In this document: positions 7,144 through 14,888 of the stretch, piece by piece
Position numbering within the stretch: position 1 is the first letter of the stretch
Layout: each line of letters begins with the position of its first letter
Assembly (NCBI GenBank): GCA_021828605.1
Contig: JAJZEG010000095.1
Coordinates: 1-17,253, forward strand
Direction of reading: 5' to 3'
Length of the DNA stretch: 17,253 nt
Source: Pseudomonadota bacterium
GTDB lineage: Bacteria; Pseudomonadota; Alphaproteobacteria; Acetobacterales; Acetobacteraceae
Position numbers and translations under genes: made by a program
The notes under the pieces: generated by a model
What the model saw: the letters and a program-made list of their open reading frames with translations, nothing else
Databases searched by the model: none
Told to the model about the DNA's origin: nothing

Positions 7144-8313
7144 ATGGCGAAACGCGATTATTACGAAGTGCTCGGCGTCACCCGCACCGCCTCAGCCGAG
7201 GATTTGAAAAAAGCCTATCGCAAATTGGCGATGCAATTTCACCCGGATCGTAATGCGGGTGACAAAACCGCCGAGCATAAGTTCAAGGAAGTGAACGAAG
7301 CCTATGACGTCCTGAAGGATGATCAGAAGCGCGGCGCCTATGATCGGTTTGGCCATGCCGCGTTCGAAAATGGCGGTCCGGGTGCAGGGGCCGCTGGCGG
7401 CGCAGGCGGGGGTTTTGGCGGCTTCGGCTTTGAGGGCGGAATTGGCGATATTTTCGAACAAATGTTCGGCGAAGCGATGGGGAATGGCAATCGTCGCGGT
7501 GGCGGCGGCGGTCGGGCCCAGCGCACGGGTAATGACATTCGCGCCGGTGTTGAAATCGAGCTGACCCATGCTTTCACCGGCACCAAGGCCGAAGTGCGGG
7601 TGCCGACCCGGATGAATTGCGATGCCTGTAGCGGCACCGGATCGGCGGATAAGCAGGCCAGTGCCGATAGCTGCCCGAGTTGCAATGGTTCGGGCCGGGT
7701 GCGCGCGCAGCAGGGTTTTTTCATGGTGGAGCGCACCTGCCCCACCTGCGGCGGTTCGGGCCGGGCGTTGCGCAATCCGTGCCGGGTTTGCGGCGGTGCG
7801 GGCACCGTGCCGCGCGAGCGCACGCTTTCGGTCAGCATTCCCCCTGGTGTTGAGGACGGCACGCGAATTCGCCTGACCGGCGAGGGTGAGGCTGGTGGGC
7901 GCGGCGCCGCGCCGGGCGATTTATATGTGCATGTGGCGATCCGTCCGCATCCGATTTTTCAGCGTGATGGCAGCAATATTTTTTGTCGCGTGCCTCTGCG
8001 CATGAGTCAGGCGGCTTTAGGCGCGGAAATCGAGGTGCCCGCCATCGATGGCAGTCGCGCGCGGGTGAAAATCCCGCCTGGCACCCAGACCGGCGATCAG
8101 TTCAGGCTGCGAAATAAGGGTTTTTCGGTGCTGCGCAGCACCAGCCGGGGCGATATGTATATCCAGGTCGCGGTGGAAACCCCGCAAAACCTGACAAGGC
8201 GCCAGCGCGAACTGCTGGAGGAGTTCGACCGCGAAGCCGCCGCCAATGGCACCGGCAGCCCGGAAAATGAGGGGTTTTTCTCCAAGGTTCGTGAGTTCTT
8301 CGAGGGTTTCTAA
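7144..8313 (+). CDS. dnaJ: DnaJ, Hsp40 co-chaperone
   Basis: A full-length type I Hsp40 of 389 residues. The J domain (about 5-70) has the HPD triad at 33-35, which stimulates DnaK ATPase. A Gly/Phe-rich linker runs from about 75 to 125. The zinc-binding domain has all four CxxCxGxG repeats: CDACSGTG (159), CPSCNGSG (177), CPTCGGSG (199) and CRVCGGAG (213). The two C-terminal beta-barrel substrate domains and dimerisation segment follow. The protein delivers clients to DnaK. It is 87 bases downstream of dnaK, behind two hairpins, and has only a weak AGGA ribosome-binding motif eleven bases before the ATG. This suggests it is expressed at a lower level than dnaK. Confidence 0.97.
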   Translation: MAKRDYYEVLGVTRTASAEDLKKAYRKLAMQFHPDRNAGDKTAEHKFKEVNEAYDVLKDDQKRGAYDRFGHAAFENGGPGAGAAGGAGGGFGGFGFEGGIGDIFEQMFGEAMGNGNRRGGGGGRAQRTGNDIRAGVEIELTHAFTGTKAEVRVPTRMNCDACSGTGSADKQASADSCPSCNGSGRVRAQQGFFMVERTCPTCGGSGRALRNPCRVCGGAGTVPRERTLSVSIPPGVEDGTRIRLTGEGEAGGRGAAPGDLYVHVAIRPHPIFQRDGSNIFCRVPLRMSQAALGAEIEVPAIDGSRARVKIPPGTQTGDQFRLRNKGFSVLRSTSRGDMYIQVAVETPQNLTRRQRELLEEFDREAAANGTGSPENEGFFSKVREFFEGF

Positions 8314-8347
8314 TCGCTGCGCCGTCATGTTACATTTTGTGTGTCGC

Positions 8348-8376
8348 GATACTGAAATCCTTTGGATTTCAGTATC
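8348..8376. repeat. Perfect 13-bp inverted repeat after dnaJ
   Basis: GATACTGAAATCC (8348-8360), the spacer TTT, then GGATTTCAGTATC (8364-8376) form a perfect 13-base-pair hairpin with a three-base loop, in the 126-base gap between dnaJ and the glycine-zipper gene. No T-run follows on either strand, so it is not a standard intrinsic terminator. It may serve as a 3' end or processing structure for the chaperone mRNA, a dispersed repeat (REP-like) unit, or a protein-binding palindrome. I see no second copy in this window. Confidence 0.6.
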
Positions 8377-8439
8377 ATCAGGACACTGGCTAGGCTTCGC
8401 GAACGACGATATATTTCAGGCTTTCTGATGGAGCAAACA

Positions 8440-8994
8440 ATGTCTCTGCGCAGGTCTTTTTGGTTGAAGCCGGTCGCGTCGTTCTCGGTAGTCGCTATTT
8501 TGGCGGGCTGTGCGGTGCAGCAGCCGCTGGGGCCGACGGTGGTTGCGATGCCGGTTCAAGGTCAACCGTTCAGCAGTTTTCAGCGCAATGATCAGGCCTG
8601 CCGCTATTACGCCCAGCAGCAGGTGGCCGGGCAAGGGCAGGGGGCGAGCCAGGCCGCCAATAATAGCGCGGTCGGCGGCGCCCTGCTCGGTGCGGCGGTG
8701 GGTGCGCTGCTCGGTGCGGCGGGGGGCAATGCGGGTGCGGGTGCCGCGATTGGCGGTGGCTCCGGCTTGCTCCTCGGCTCGGCCAATGGCGGTGCCGTCG
8801 CGCAAAACGCTGCGGGTAATATTCAGGCTGAGTATAATGTGGCCTACAGCCAATGCATGGTCGGGCATGGCGAGCAAATGGCGCCACCACCGCCTGCCTA
8901 TAATTCCTATAGCTATCCTCCCTCCGGCTATGGCCAGCCGGGCTATCCCTCACCCGGCTACGGGGCTCCTCCCTATCCGCCGCCGGGCTATTGA
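8440..8994 (+). CDS. Glycine-zipper lipoprotein, Pro/Tyr/Gly-rich tail
   Basis: A 184-residue putative outer-membrane or periplasmic lipoprotein. The signal peptide ends in the lipobox ILAGC with Cys24 as the lipidation site. A glycine-zipper segment of alternating small residues (GGALLGAAVGALLGAAGGNAG onward, about 75-115) could form a membrane-associated helical hairpin. The AYSQCMVGHG phrase is shared by many small alphaproteobacterial proteins of this kind. The C-terminus is a low-complexity Pro-Gly-Tyr repeat ending in PPPGY. At DNA level a 16-base direct repeat (8683-8698 and 8707-8722) encodes LLGAA twice with a 24-base period. The ATG at 8440 has GGAG six bases upstream; an in-frame ATG at 8428 and a further extension back into the intergenic hairpin are less likely. 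Function unknown; a stress-induced envelope role is inferred only from its position after dnaJ. Confidence 0.78.
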   Translation: MSLRRSFWLKPVASFSVVAILAGCAVQQPLGPTVVAMPVQGQPFSSFQRNDQACRYYAQQQVAGQGQGASQAANNSAVGGALLGAAVGALLGAAGGNAGAGAAIGGGSGLLLGSANGGAVAQNAAGNIQAEYNVAYSQCMVGHGEQMAPPPPAYNSYSYPPSGYGQPGYPSPGYGAPPYPPPGY

Positions 8995-9000
8995 TTATCC

Positions 9001-9918
9001 TTGCACGCGATCAGGCCAGCCGGACCGATCCCACCCGCTTTGCTTAGCCTTGGTGCAGCGGATGCAGCCCTCTGCATAAACCGTCCGCGCCCGCCGCGTA
9101 AATTGGTCCCGCTGCCGGTTTCAATCGCGCTGCATGCGCTGGTCCTGGCGATCTTGCTGTTCGCCGCACACCGCGTCCTCAAGCCACCACCGCCGCAACC
9201 GGGCATTGCCGTGGTGTTTCAAAGCACCGGCCTGACCCATACGGCGACAAAAACTGCGGCGCCGTTGTCGCCCCATTACGGCCCACCGCAACGCGCGGCC
9301 AATTCAGCGCCGCCCGCCGCCCCGCCGCCCGCTGCCGCAGCGCCCAAGGCACCCAAGGTGCGTTTGGCGCAACCCAAACCGATCCCGGCAATTCCGCGCG
9401 CGCTTGATCATTTGCCCATCCCGATGCCCCACCCGGCCCCGCCCACGCAGGCGCATCCGACCACGCGCCACAATGCGGCACCCCCCTACCGGATTATGAA
9501 TGGCATGTCGTTCGGCCATAGCGCCGCAGCGCCTTCACCGTTTCATCGGATGCCGGGTCATCTCGCGTTGCAGCTTTCGCAATCCTATTTGAGCCACCAA
9601 GCCCCGGACATCACCTTCCAGGGCAAGGCCGGACCCGATTGGGAGAGCGCGTTCGATAAATGGGTCAATGAGCATAAATATTATCCGCAAAGTGCTGCCG
9701 ATAATCGCGAGCAAGGTCGGGTGACCATCGCGATGACCATCCTGCCGGATGGCAGCGTGCGGAATTTACGCCTCATCAGCAGTTCTGGCGCGCCGCTGCT
9801 CGATATGGCGTGGCTCGGCCTGTTTCAGGGGGGGATTCATGTGCCGCCCTTTCCACCCGGCAGCCCGGCGACGCGTGAGCGGGTGGTGGCGACCATGCGC
9901 TTCGTGCTTATTCATTAG
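9001..9918 (+). CDS. TonB/TolA-like energy transducer protein
   Basis: A protein of up to 305 residues with TonB layout. It has a single N-terminal membrane anchor (about 39-57, VSIALHALVLAILLFAAHRV). A long Pro/Ala-rich periplasm-spanning stretch with APKAPK and QPKPIP phrases follows. The C-terminal domain (about 213-305) has the TonB_C pattern: WVNEHKYYP, GRVTIAMTILPDGSVRNLRLISSSG, and a final beta strand. TonB proteins pass proton-motive energy from ExbB-ExbD to outer-membrane receptors; no exbB, exbD or receptor gene is visible here. The start is uncertain: the frame begins at a TTG (9001) six bases after the preceding stop, with no ATG before the membrane segment and no clear ribosome-binding site; TTG at 9040 or 9103 is also possible. 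It converges with pstA, leaving 60 bases between them. Confidence 0.75.
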   Translation: MHAIRPAGPIPPALLSLGAADAALCINRPRPPRKLVPLPVSIALHALVLAILLFAAHRVLKPPPPQPGIAVVFQSTGLTHTATKTAAPLSPHYGPPQRAANSAPPAAPPPAAAAPKAPKVRLAQPKPIPAIPRALDHLPIPMPHPAPPTQAHPTTRHNAAPPYRIMNGMSFGHSAAAPSPFHRMPGHLALQLSQSYLSHQAPDITFQGKAGPDWESAFDKWVNEHKYYPQSAADNREQGRVTIAMTILPDGSVRNLRLISSSGAPLLDMAWLGLFQGGIHVPPFPPGSPATRERVVATMRFVLIH

Positions 9919-9978
9919 GGTAATGTGGTTAGCCTCAGTCAGCCAATTCAATCCAAACCAATATAGCTCCGGAGCGAA
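9919..9978. other. Convergent gap between tonB-like gene and pstA
   Basis: Sixty bases separate the two convergent stop codons. The only structure seen is the ten-base self-complementary palindrome GCTCCGGAGC (9966-9975), three bases beyond the pstA stop. It has no hairpin loop and no T-run, so I do not call it a terminator. No gene or RNA is visible. Confidence 0.4.
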
Positions 9979-10842
9979 TCACTGCTTGCGGCTGAGCACC
10001 GTGCGCGCAGCAATATTGATCGCGAGCACCACCAGCATCACCAGCAAGGCCGCGGCGAAGGCGACGGCGTGGGCCTTGCTGCTCGGCTCGTTGATATAGG
10101 TCCAGACCACATAGGTCAGATACCCGATCGAGCCATGAATCAAATGAAAATTCCAGCCGAGCGTTGACCAGCCCGCCGTATAAATCAGCGGTGCGGTTTC
10201 ACCGACCGAAATGGCTAAAGCAAGCAAAATTGCGGTAATCACTCCGCGCAAGCCAGCGGTCAGCACCACCCGAAACGCCACCGTGCGATCCCGCGCGCCC
10301 AGCGCATAGGCCGCCTCGCGCATCGAGGTCGGCACCCGGCGCAGCGACATTTCGGTAATCCGGGTCAGATAGGGAATAACCATAATCGCGAGGGTCAGCG
10401 ATCCGGCCAGCACTGAAAATCCCCAGCCCAGCCCGATCACCAGGGTGATATAGGCAAAATATCCCAATACAATCGAAGGCGTGCCGGTCAGCGTGTCAGC
10501 CATAAAGCGGATCACCGCGCCGAGCTTGTTCTGGCCATATTCCGAAAGGTACATCCCCGCCCCCACGCCGATGGGCACCGCGAATACCAACGAGCCGAGC
10601 GAGAGCACCAAAGTGCCGACCACCGCATTCAGCAGCCCGCCATGGATCGCGTTGGTGGTGAATAATTTGACCGAAAATGCTGAGGCCCCTTTGATCACCA
10701 CCACCGCCAGTAAATCCGCGAGCGGCACCGCGATCAACAAAAAAGCAAGCGCACAAAAGCACCAGCCCAGGCGGTTGAAAATATAGCGCCTTGTTTCCAG
10801 GCCGGTTCGCCGTTGATCGGGGGAACCCAGACTAACCGACAT
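9979..10842 (-). CDS. pstA: PstA, phosphate ABC transporter permease
   Basis: A 287-residue inner-membrane permease with six predicted transmembrane helices. Together with PstC it forms the phosphate channel. The ABC-permease EAA motif that docks the ATPase is present (MREAAYALGARDRTVAF, about 174-190), followed by VGETAPLIYTAG, typical of PstA. I chose the ATG at 10842 (MSVSLGSPD), which follows GGGGAT by seven to eight bases and overlaps the end of pstC by 11 bases; an upstream start at 10878 lies deeper inside pstC. Unusually, pstB and phoU do not follow: the next gene is convergent. The protein itself looks complete and functional. Confidence 0.93.
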   Translation of the reverse strand: MSVSLGSPDQRRTGLETRRYIFNRLGWCFCALAFLLIAVPLADLLAVVVIKGASAFSVKLFTTNAIHGGLLNAVVGTLVLSLGSLVFAVPIGVGAGMYLSEYGQNKLGAVIRFMADTLTGTPSIVLGYFAYITLVIGLGWGFSVLAGSLTLAIMVIPYLTRITEMSLRRVPTSMREAAYALGARDRTVAFRVVLTAGLRGVITAILLALAISVGETAPLIYTAGWSTLGWNFHLIHGSIGYLTYVVWTYINEPSSKAHAVAFAAALLVMLVVLAINIAARTVLSRKQ

Positions 10843-11926
10843 TGCGAGATCCCCGCACCAAGAGCCGCGCCGCCGCATTCACCGCGACGGTCATCACGAA
10901 CAACACCAGCGCAATTTCGGCCAGTGATTCGACCGCCATATTGGTCGGGTCCTGCAAGGCGCTGTCGAGTTGCGATAAAATGAACGAGGCCATGGTGCTA
11001 ATCGGGGTAAAAATAGTGTCTGGCAGGTAGTTCAACCCGCCGCCTGACACCATCAGCACCGCCATGGTTTCACCCAAAGCGCGGCCCAAAGCGAGCACGA
11101 TGCCGCCGATCAAGGTCACCCGCGCGGTGGGCAACATGACCTGCGTCACCACTTCAAAATGGGTCGCGCCCAGCGCAAACGCCGATTCGCGCAGTTCCTT
11201 GGGCACCTGCACCATCGCATCATATAAAGTCGTTGCGATGATCGGGGTGATCATCAGCGCCAGAATAATCCCCGCCGCGAGCAAGCCATAGCCGCTGCCC
11301 GAGCTGTTATGCATATTCAAAAACGGGATAAATCCCAACACCGCCGTCAGCGCCGGGCCGATTGTGTGGGCAATCAGCGGCACCAGCACATAAATCCCCC
11401 ATAACCCGAACACCACGCTCGGCACCACCGCGACCAGCTCGACCACCATGGATAAAATCGGGCGCAAGGCGGCGGGGGCTTTTTCAGCGAGAAATAACGC
11501 GGTGCCAATGCTGACCGGCACGGCGAACAGGATCGCCAGCAGCGATGAGGCCAGGGTGCCGACAATGAAGGCCAGAATGCCGTAATTCGCGCCGGGCTCA
11601 ATTTTATAACCATGGCTGATCACGCCATTGCCGTATAAATTACCGAGACTCCAATCGATGGTGCCTAAAAACCGAATGCCGTTAAAGCCGATCGCGGTCC
11701 AGGCATAAGCGCCGAGGAAAAAAACCACCGCGAACAAGGCGGCTGGAATAATCAGCGCAACCCCGGCCATCACCCAGCGAAACGCGCTGCGTCGCCCGGC
11801 GGGACGATCACTGGTCAGGCCGGCTTTCAGCTCCAGCCCGGCAATCGCCAGAATTTTCCGTCGTTCGTCGGGGGTCGGCTCGATGGGGGATTTATGCTCA
11901 GAACTGGCCAATGATTGGGTCTCCAC
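10832..11926 (-). CDS. pstC: PstC, phosphate ABC transporter permease
   Basis: A permease of about 364 residues, slightly long for PstC because of a hydrophilic N-terminal extension of around 50 residues before the first membrane helix. The EAA loop is clear (ELRESAFALGATHFEVVTQ), followed by ALGRALGETMAVLMVSGG, characteristic of PstC. It pairs with PstA in the inner membrane. The frame runs back to a GTG at 11992, but that codon lies inside the pstS-pstC terminator hairpin, so I prefer the GTG at 11926; a TTG at 11911 with GGAG nine bases upstream is a good alternative. The exact start is therefore uncertain. Its end overlaps pstA by 11 bases, implying coupled translation. Confidence 0.9.
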   Translation of the reverse strand: METQSLASSEHKSPIEPTPDERRKILAIAGLELKAGLTSDRPAGRRSAFRWVMAGVALIIPAALFAVVFFLGAYAWTAIGFNGIRFLGTIDWSLGNLYGNGVISHGYKIEPGANYGILAFIVGTLASSLLAILFAVPVSIGTALFLAEKAPAALRPILSMVVELVAVVPSVVFGLWGIYVLVPLIAHTIGPALTAVLGFIPFLNMHNSSGSGYGLLAAGIILALMITPIIATTLYDAMVQVPKELRESAFALGATHFEVVTQVMLPTARVTLIGGIVLALGRALGETMAVLMVSGGGLNYLPDTIFTPISTMASFILSQLDSALQDPTNMAVESLAEIALVLFVMTVAVNAAARLLVRGSRNVG

Positions 11927-11971
11927 ACATGGCGAGCGGGCGATAGCAGACCCTTGCCGATGCGCAAAATG

Positions 11972-12006
11972 AAATCGTCCTCCCGGCGGCACCGAGAGGA
12001 CGATTT
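11972..12006 (-). terminator. Intrinsic terminator/attenuator between pstS and pstC
   Basis: On the minus strand, AAATCGTCCTC and GAGGACGATTT form a perfect 11-pair stem. The loop sequence adds T-CGG pairing with CCG-G, giving about 15 pairs around a five-base TGCCG loop. T-rich sequence (ATTTCATTTTG) follows. It begins ten bases after the pstS stop and precedes any credible pstC start. This is the usual way binding-protein mRNA is made in excess over permease mRNA in ABC importer operons. Confidence 0.8.
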
Positions 12007-12015
12007 TAGGCCCGA

Positions 12016-13095
12016 TTAACCGTGGATTTTAGCGATCTGCGCGGCAGACAGCTTTTTAATCGCCGGCGGCAACGCCTTGAACTCAACCTGCTTCAGGAAA
12101 TGCGGGGCATTACCCTGATTGCTGGCCCAGGTCAGCATGGTGCGCACGGCGGAAGCGGTGGCATCATTGGCTTGCTTGGCGTTCACGATCGCATATTCAT
12201 AGTTGATAATCGGATAGCTCATCGCACCCGGCGCAAACACCAGGCTGATCCGCTCATTCGCTGGGGTTTTACCGACCAGCGTATCAGCGGCGGCGCTGAT
12301 GGTTTTAGCCGATGGCATCAGGAACTTGCCCGCTTTGTTCTTGATCGCAGCGACGCCCAAATGCGCCTTCGCCACTTCCTTGTAGAACGACACGCCAATA
12401 TAGGCGATGCCATACGGGTTCTGCTGCAACGCGGTCACCATGCCCGGATTGCCTTCAGCGCCCAGGCCACCCTGCACGGCGGGCCATGATACGGTGGTGC
12501 CGTAGCCGACAGTGCTATTCCAAGCCGGGGTCGAGAAGCTCAGATATTGCGAGAAAATGAAGGTATCGCCTGAGCCATCGGTGCGATGCACCGGAATGAT
12601 TTTATGCGACGGCAGTTTCACGCCCGGGTTCAATTTGGCAATCGCCGGCGCGTTCCACATGGTGATTTTGCCGGTATAGATGCCCGCGAGCACCGGGCCG
12701 GACAGGCGCAAATGCACATTATTCAGACCAGGGACATTGTAATTGATCGCCTGGGCGGAAATGGCGAGCGGGATGTTCAGGATGTTCGGATCCTTCTTGA
12801 TCTGCCCGTCCGACATATAAGCGTCCGACGCGCCGATTTGCACGACGCCGGAAATCGCCTGCGAAATGCCAGCACCCGAACCGGTGCCCTGGGTGACCAC
12901 TTTGATCGAGGGATGCGCTTTCTGAAAGCTCGGCAGCCAGATATTGAACAGCGGATAAAGCAAGGTCGAGCCGGTTTCATTCAGCGTGACGCTTGAGGTT
13001 GCCGTGGCAACACCCGCACCCATTCCTGCAACCAGCAGAGCCGCAACGCTTGCCCGCGCGAGCAGCGAACGACGACGCAAAAGACCAAATCGCAT
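12016..13095 (-). CDS. pstS: PstS, periplasmic phosphate-binding protein
   Basis: A 359-residue PstS with an N-terminal signal peptide (basic LLRRR, hydrophobic core to about residue 27, likely cleavage after ATA near 32). Phosphate-contacting loops of the family are visible: NETGSTLLYPLF (39-50), TGSGAGISQ (71-79), the SDAYMS loop (90-95) and RTDGSGDTF (171-179). NPYGIAYIG and the C-terminal PAIKKLS segments fit too. The protein binds phosphate in the periplasm and hands it to PstC-PstA. The ATG at 13095 is preceded by AGGGGA about eight bases upstream. Candidate PhoB sites lie upstream and a strong terminator directly downstream, so phosphate-starvation control is likely. Confidence 0.95.
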   Translation of the reverse strand: MRFGLLRRRSLLARASVAALLVAGMGAGVATATSSVTLNETGSTLLYPLFNIWLPSFQKAHPSIKVVTQGTGSGAGISQAISGVVQIGASDAYMSDGQIKKDPNILNIPLAISAQAINYNVPGLNNVHLRLSGPVLAGIYTGKITMWNAPAIAKLNPGVKLPSHKIIPVHRTDGSGDTFIFSQYLSFSTPAWNSTVGYGTTVSWPAVQGGLGAEGNPGMVTALQQNPYGIAYIGVSFYKEVAKAHLGVAAIKNKAGKFLMPSAKTISAAADTLVGKTPANERISLVFAPGAMSYPIINYEYAIVNAKQANDATASAVRTMLTWASNQGNAPHFLKQVEFKALPPAIKKLSAAQIAKIHG

Positions 13096-13136
13096 GAGAG
13101 GAGTCCCCTTATTCAGTTGTTACCAGCGTCAGGGCC

Positions 13137-13214
13137 AGCATAGCCCCTGCTGCGAACCCTCTAGGCGAAGCTGTGTGACAGTGCGACGGGAGAACGATGA
13201 AGCTTTGATGACAT
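13137..13214 (-). promoter_or_regulatory. Candidate PhoB-box array and pstS promoter
   Basis: Read on the minus strand, ATGTCAT-CAAA-GCTTCAT (13214-13197) and CTGTCAC-ACAG-CTTCGCC (13181-13164) each resemble an 18-base Pho box: two 7-base CTGTCAT-like units with 4-base spacing. A possible third half-unit, GGGTTCG, follows in the same 11-base register. Ten bases after it comes TATGCT (13142-13137), a fair -10, with no proper -35, as expected for a PhoB-activated promoter. The implied leader is about 35 bases. Match to consensus is partial. Confidence 0.42.
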
Positions 13215-13246
13215 CGACAGGCTTGGGTTAAATTTTCGATAGTTCT

Positions 13247-13750
13247 TTATTTTTTGGACTTAACGCCCGCCTGCAAACGGGCCTCGATCAGGGTGGCTGG
13301 CGTTTGCAGCCGGGAAAATCGTACAGCCTGGCGGGTCTGGCCACCCGACTCGCTATGCAGATGCAAAATCAAACTGCTCAAATTCACCCGCGCATCGGCG
13401 ATCTCGGCCCATGGGTATGGGTCGTTCTGATCGCGTCGGCCACAGAGCGTAACACCCTCGCCAGTGACCCAGGCCCGGATTCGCACCGCTCGATCACCAT
13501 GATAGCGCCGCCAATCGCCGATGGTGCCCGCCACGGCAAACGCTGCCGCCAAAGGCAGGAGCAGCGCCATCGCGGTCAGCAGCACGCTCGGCACCCCGAT
13601 ATGCACAAATAAAATCGGCCCGATGATCGCCACCAGCACAATCAACGCCACCACGATATAAGGCGGTGACGGGGCAGGGGCGCCTGCCCAAACCTCTAGC
13701 CGATCGCCAATGGTGCCCGCATCAAGCGGTTCTGCATCAATTTCATCCAT
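13247..13750 (-). CDS. Two-TM membrane protein, YcxB/PH-like C-terminus
   Basis: A 167-residue protein of unknown function. After an acidic N-terminus, two hydrophobic helices lie close together (about 31-50 and 54-76). A soluble beta-rich C-terminal domain follows with the pattern VTGEGVTLCG...YPWAEIADARVNLSSLILHLHS. This layout resembles YcxB-like or bacterial PH-like membrane proteins, but the match is only a general impression. The start is well supported: AGGAG lies six bases before the ATG. It lies upstream of pstS in the same direction, but the 151-base gap with the Pho-like sites argues for separate transcription. It is divergent from the chrA pair with 64 bases between. Confidence 0.7.
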   Translation of the reverse strand: MDEIDAEPLDAGTIGDRLEVWAGAPAPSPPYIVVALIVLVAIIGPILFVHIGVPSVLLTAMALLLPLAAAFAVAGTIGDWRRYHGDRAVRIRAWVTGEGVTLCGRRDQNDPYPWAEIADARVNLSSLILHLHSESGGQTRQAVRFSRLQTPATLIEARLQAGVKSKK

Positions 13751-13814
13751 GGCTTGCTCCTATCGCAACCCGGCGCGGCTTGTCGATCAGCCTATTATCC
13801 CCGACACTCGGCCC

Positions 13815-14363
13815 ATGCAGGAATCGACCCAAATTGATGTGTCGCTCCGCGATTTATTCACCGGCTTTTTCATCGCCGGGATTTCCGGTTTCGGCGGGGT
13901 ATTGCCGTTCGCCCGGCGGATCATAGTCGATCAGCGCGGCTGGCTGACCGATGCCGGGTTTGCTGATTTATTCGCGCTCTGCCAGTTTTTGCCCGGACCA
14001 AACATTGTTAATTTAGCGGTCGCCTTCGGTGCGCGCCATCGCGGGATCAGCGGCGCCATCGTGGCCGTGGTCGGCTTGCTCGCCGCGCCGATTACCATTG
14101 TGGTTACGCTCGGTCTGTTGTTCGAGCGTTATGGCCAGCTCCCCTTGGTGCATCATGGTCTGGAAGGGCTGGCCGCTGGCGCATCGGGCCTGATTTTGGC
14201 GGCGGCGGTTAAAATCGCCACCCCGTCTTTGCGTCATCTCGCGACCTTCGCGGTGGTGGCGCTGGCGTTCAGCCTGTTCGCCATTCTGCATTTGGCTCTG
14301 CCCTTGGTCATTGTGCTGGCCTTGCCAATCTCGATTCTCATTGCCCGGCAGCGCGCGCCATGA
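13815..14363 (+). CDS. Chromate transporter, N-terminal-half type (short ChrA)
   Basis: A 182-residue membrane protein of the CHR family, corresponding to the first half of full-length ChrA. The family motifs SGFGGVLPFARR (24-35) and FLPGPNIVNLAVAFG (58-72) are intact, with about five or six hydrophobic helices. Short CHR proteins act in pairs with opposite topology, and the second half is encoded directly downstream with a four-base ATGA overlap. Possible role: chromate efflux, or transport of another anion. I chose the ATG at 13815; an in-frame ATG at 13749 would add 22 non-conserved residues. No good ribosome-binding site is seen for either. Confidence 0.88.
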   Translation: MQESTQIDVSLRDLFTGFFIAGISGFGGVLPFARRIIVDQRGWLTDAGFADLFALCQFLPGPNIVNLAVAFGARHRGISGAIVAVVGLLAAPITIVVTLGLLFERYGQLPLVHHGLEGLAAGASGLILAAAVKIATPSLRHLATFAVVALAFSLFAILHLALPLVIVLALPISILIARQRAP

Positions 14364-14878
14364 TCCTGCTCACGCTCGCTTTATTATTCGCCGAATTATC
14401 GCTGCTGGCGATTGGTGGCGTTGCCAGCACGCTGCCCGCCATGGCCCGCGCGGTCACAGCCCATCATTGGATGCAAGCCGATCAATTCGCTGCTTTATTC
14501 GGCGTCGCCCAATCGAGTCCCGGGCCGAATATGCTGATTTCCACCCTGATCGGCCTGCATGTCGCGGGCCTGCCCGGTGCCGCTGTCGCGACCTTGGCAA
14601 TGATCGGCCCGTCCAGCACCTTGACCTATGCGGTGTCGGGCTGGTGGCACCGATTTCGCGAGGCGCGTTGGCGGCGGATCATCCAGGCCGCGATCACCCC
14701 GATCACCGGCGGCCTGCTGCTCGCCGCCGCTTCGGTGTTGCTCCGCGCGGCTGATCATGACTGGCTCGAAGCGATGATCTCGGTCGCCGTATTTCTCGCA
14801 GTCACCCTGCGCCCGAAATTGCATCCGCTCTGGCTGTTGGCCGGTGCGACCTTAGTCGGGTTGATATTCAGGCCATGA
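14360..14878 (+). CDS. Chromate transporter, C-terminal-half type (short ChrA)
   Basis: A 172-residue CHR-family membrane protein, homologous to the preceding gene product and equivalent to the second half of long ChrA. It shows LLAIGGVASTLPAMAR (15-30) and QSSPGPNMLISTLIG (51-65), the counterparts of the GGVLP and LPGPN motifs of its partner, and about five hydrophobic segments. Its ATG overlaps the stop of the first half (ATGA), so the two subunits should be translated together and form a heterodimeric transporter. The Kef-type antiporter gene begins ten bases after its stop. Confidence 0.88.
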   Translation: MILLTLALLFAELSLLAIGGVASTLPAMARAVTAHHWMQADQFAALFGVAQSSPGPNMLISTLIGLHVAGLPGAAVATLAMIGPSSTLTYAVSGWWHRFREARWRRIIQAAITPITGGLLLAAASVLLRAADHDWLEAMISVAVFLAVTLRPKLHPLWLLAGATLVGLIFRP

Positions 14879-14888
14879 TGACACCCGC

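Noticed and set aside
8362..8439. Longer N-terminus of the glycine-zipper protein starting within the 13-bp palindrome
   Set aside because: The ATG at 8440 has a well-spaced GGAG and gives a normal lipoprotein signal peptide with lipobox; the longer form would bury it.
9966..9975. GCTCCGGAGC as a bidirectional terminator between the tonB-like gene and pstA
   Set aside because: Self-complementary without room for a loop, only five pairs per arm, and no T-run on either side.
11927..11992. N-terminal extension of PstC from GTG at 11992
   Set aside because: The codon lies in the loop of the pstS-pstC terminator, and the extra residues do not look like a conserved PstC N-terminus.
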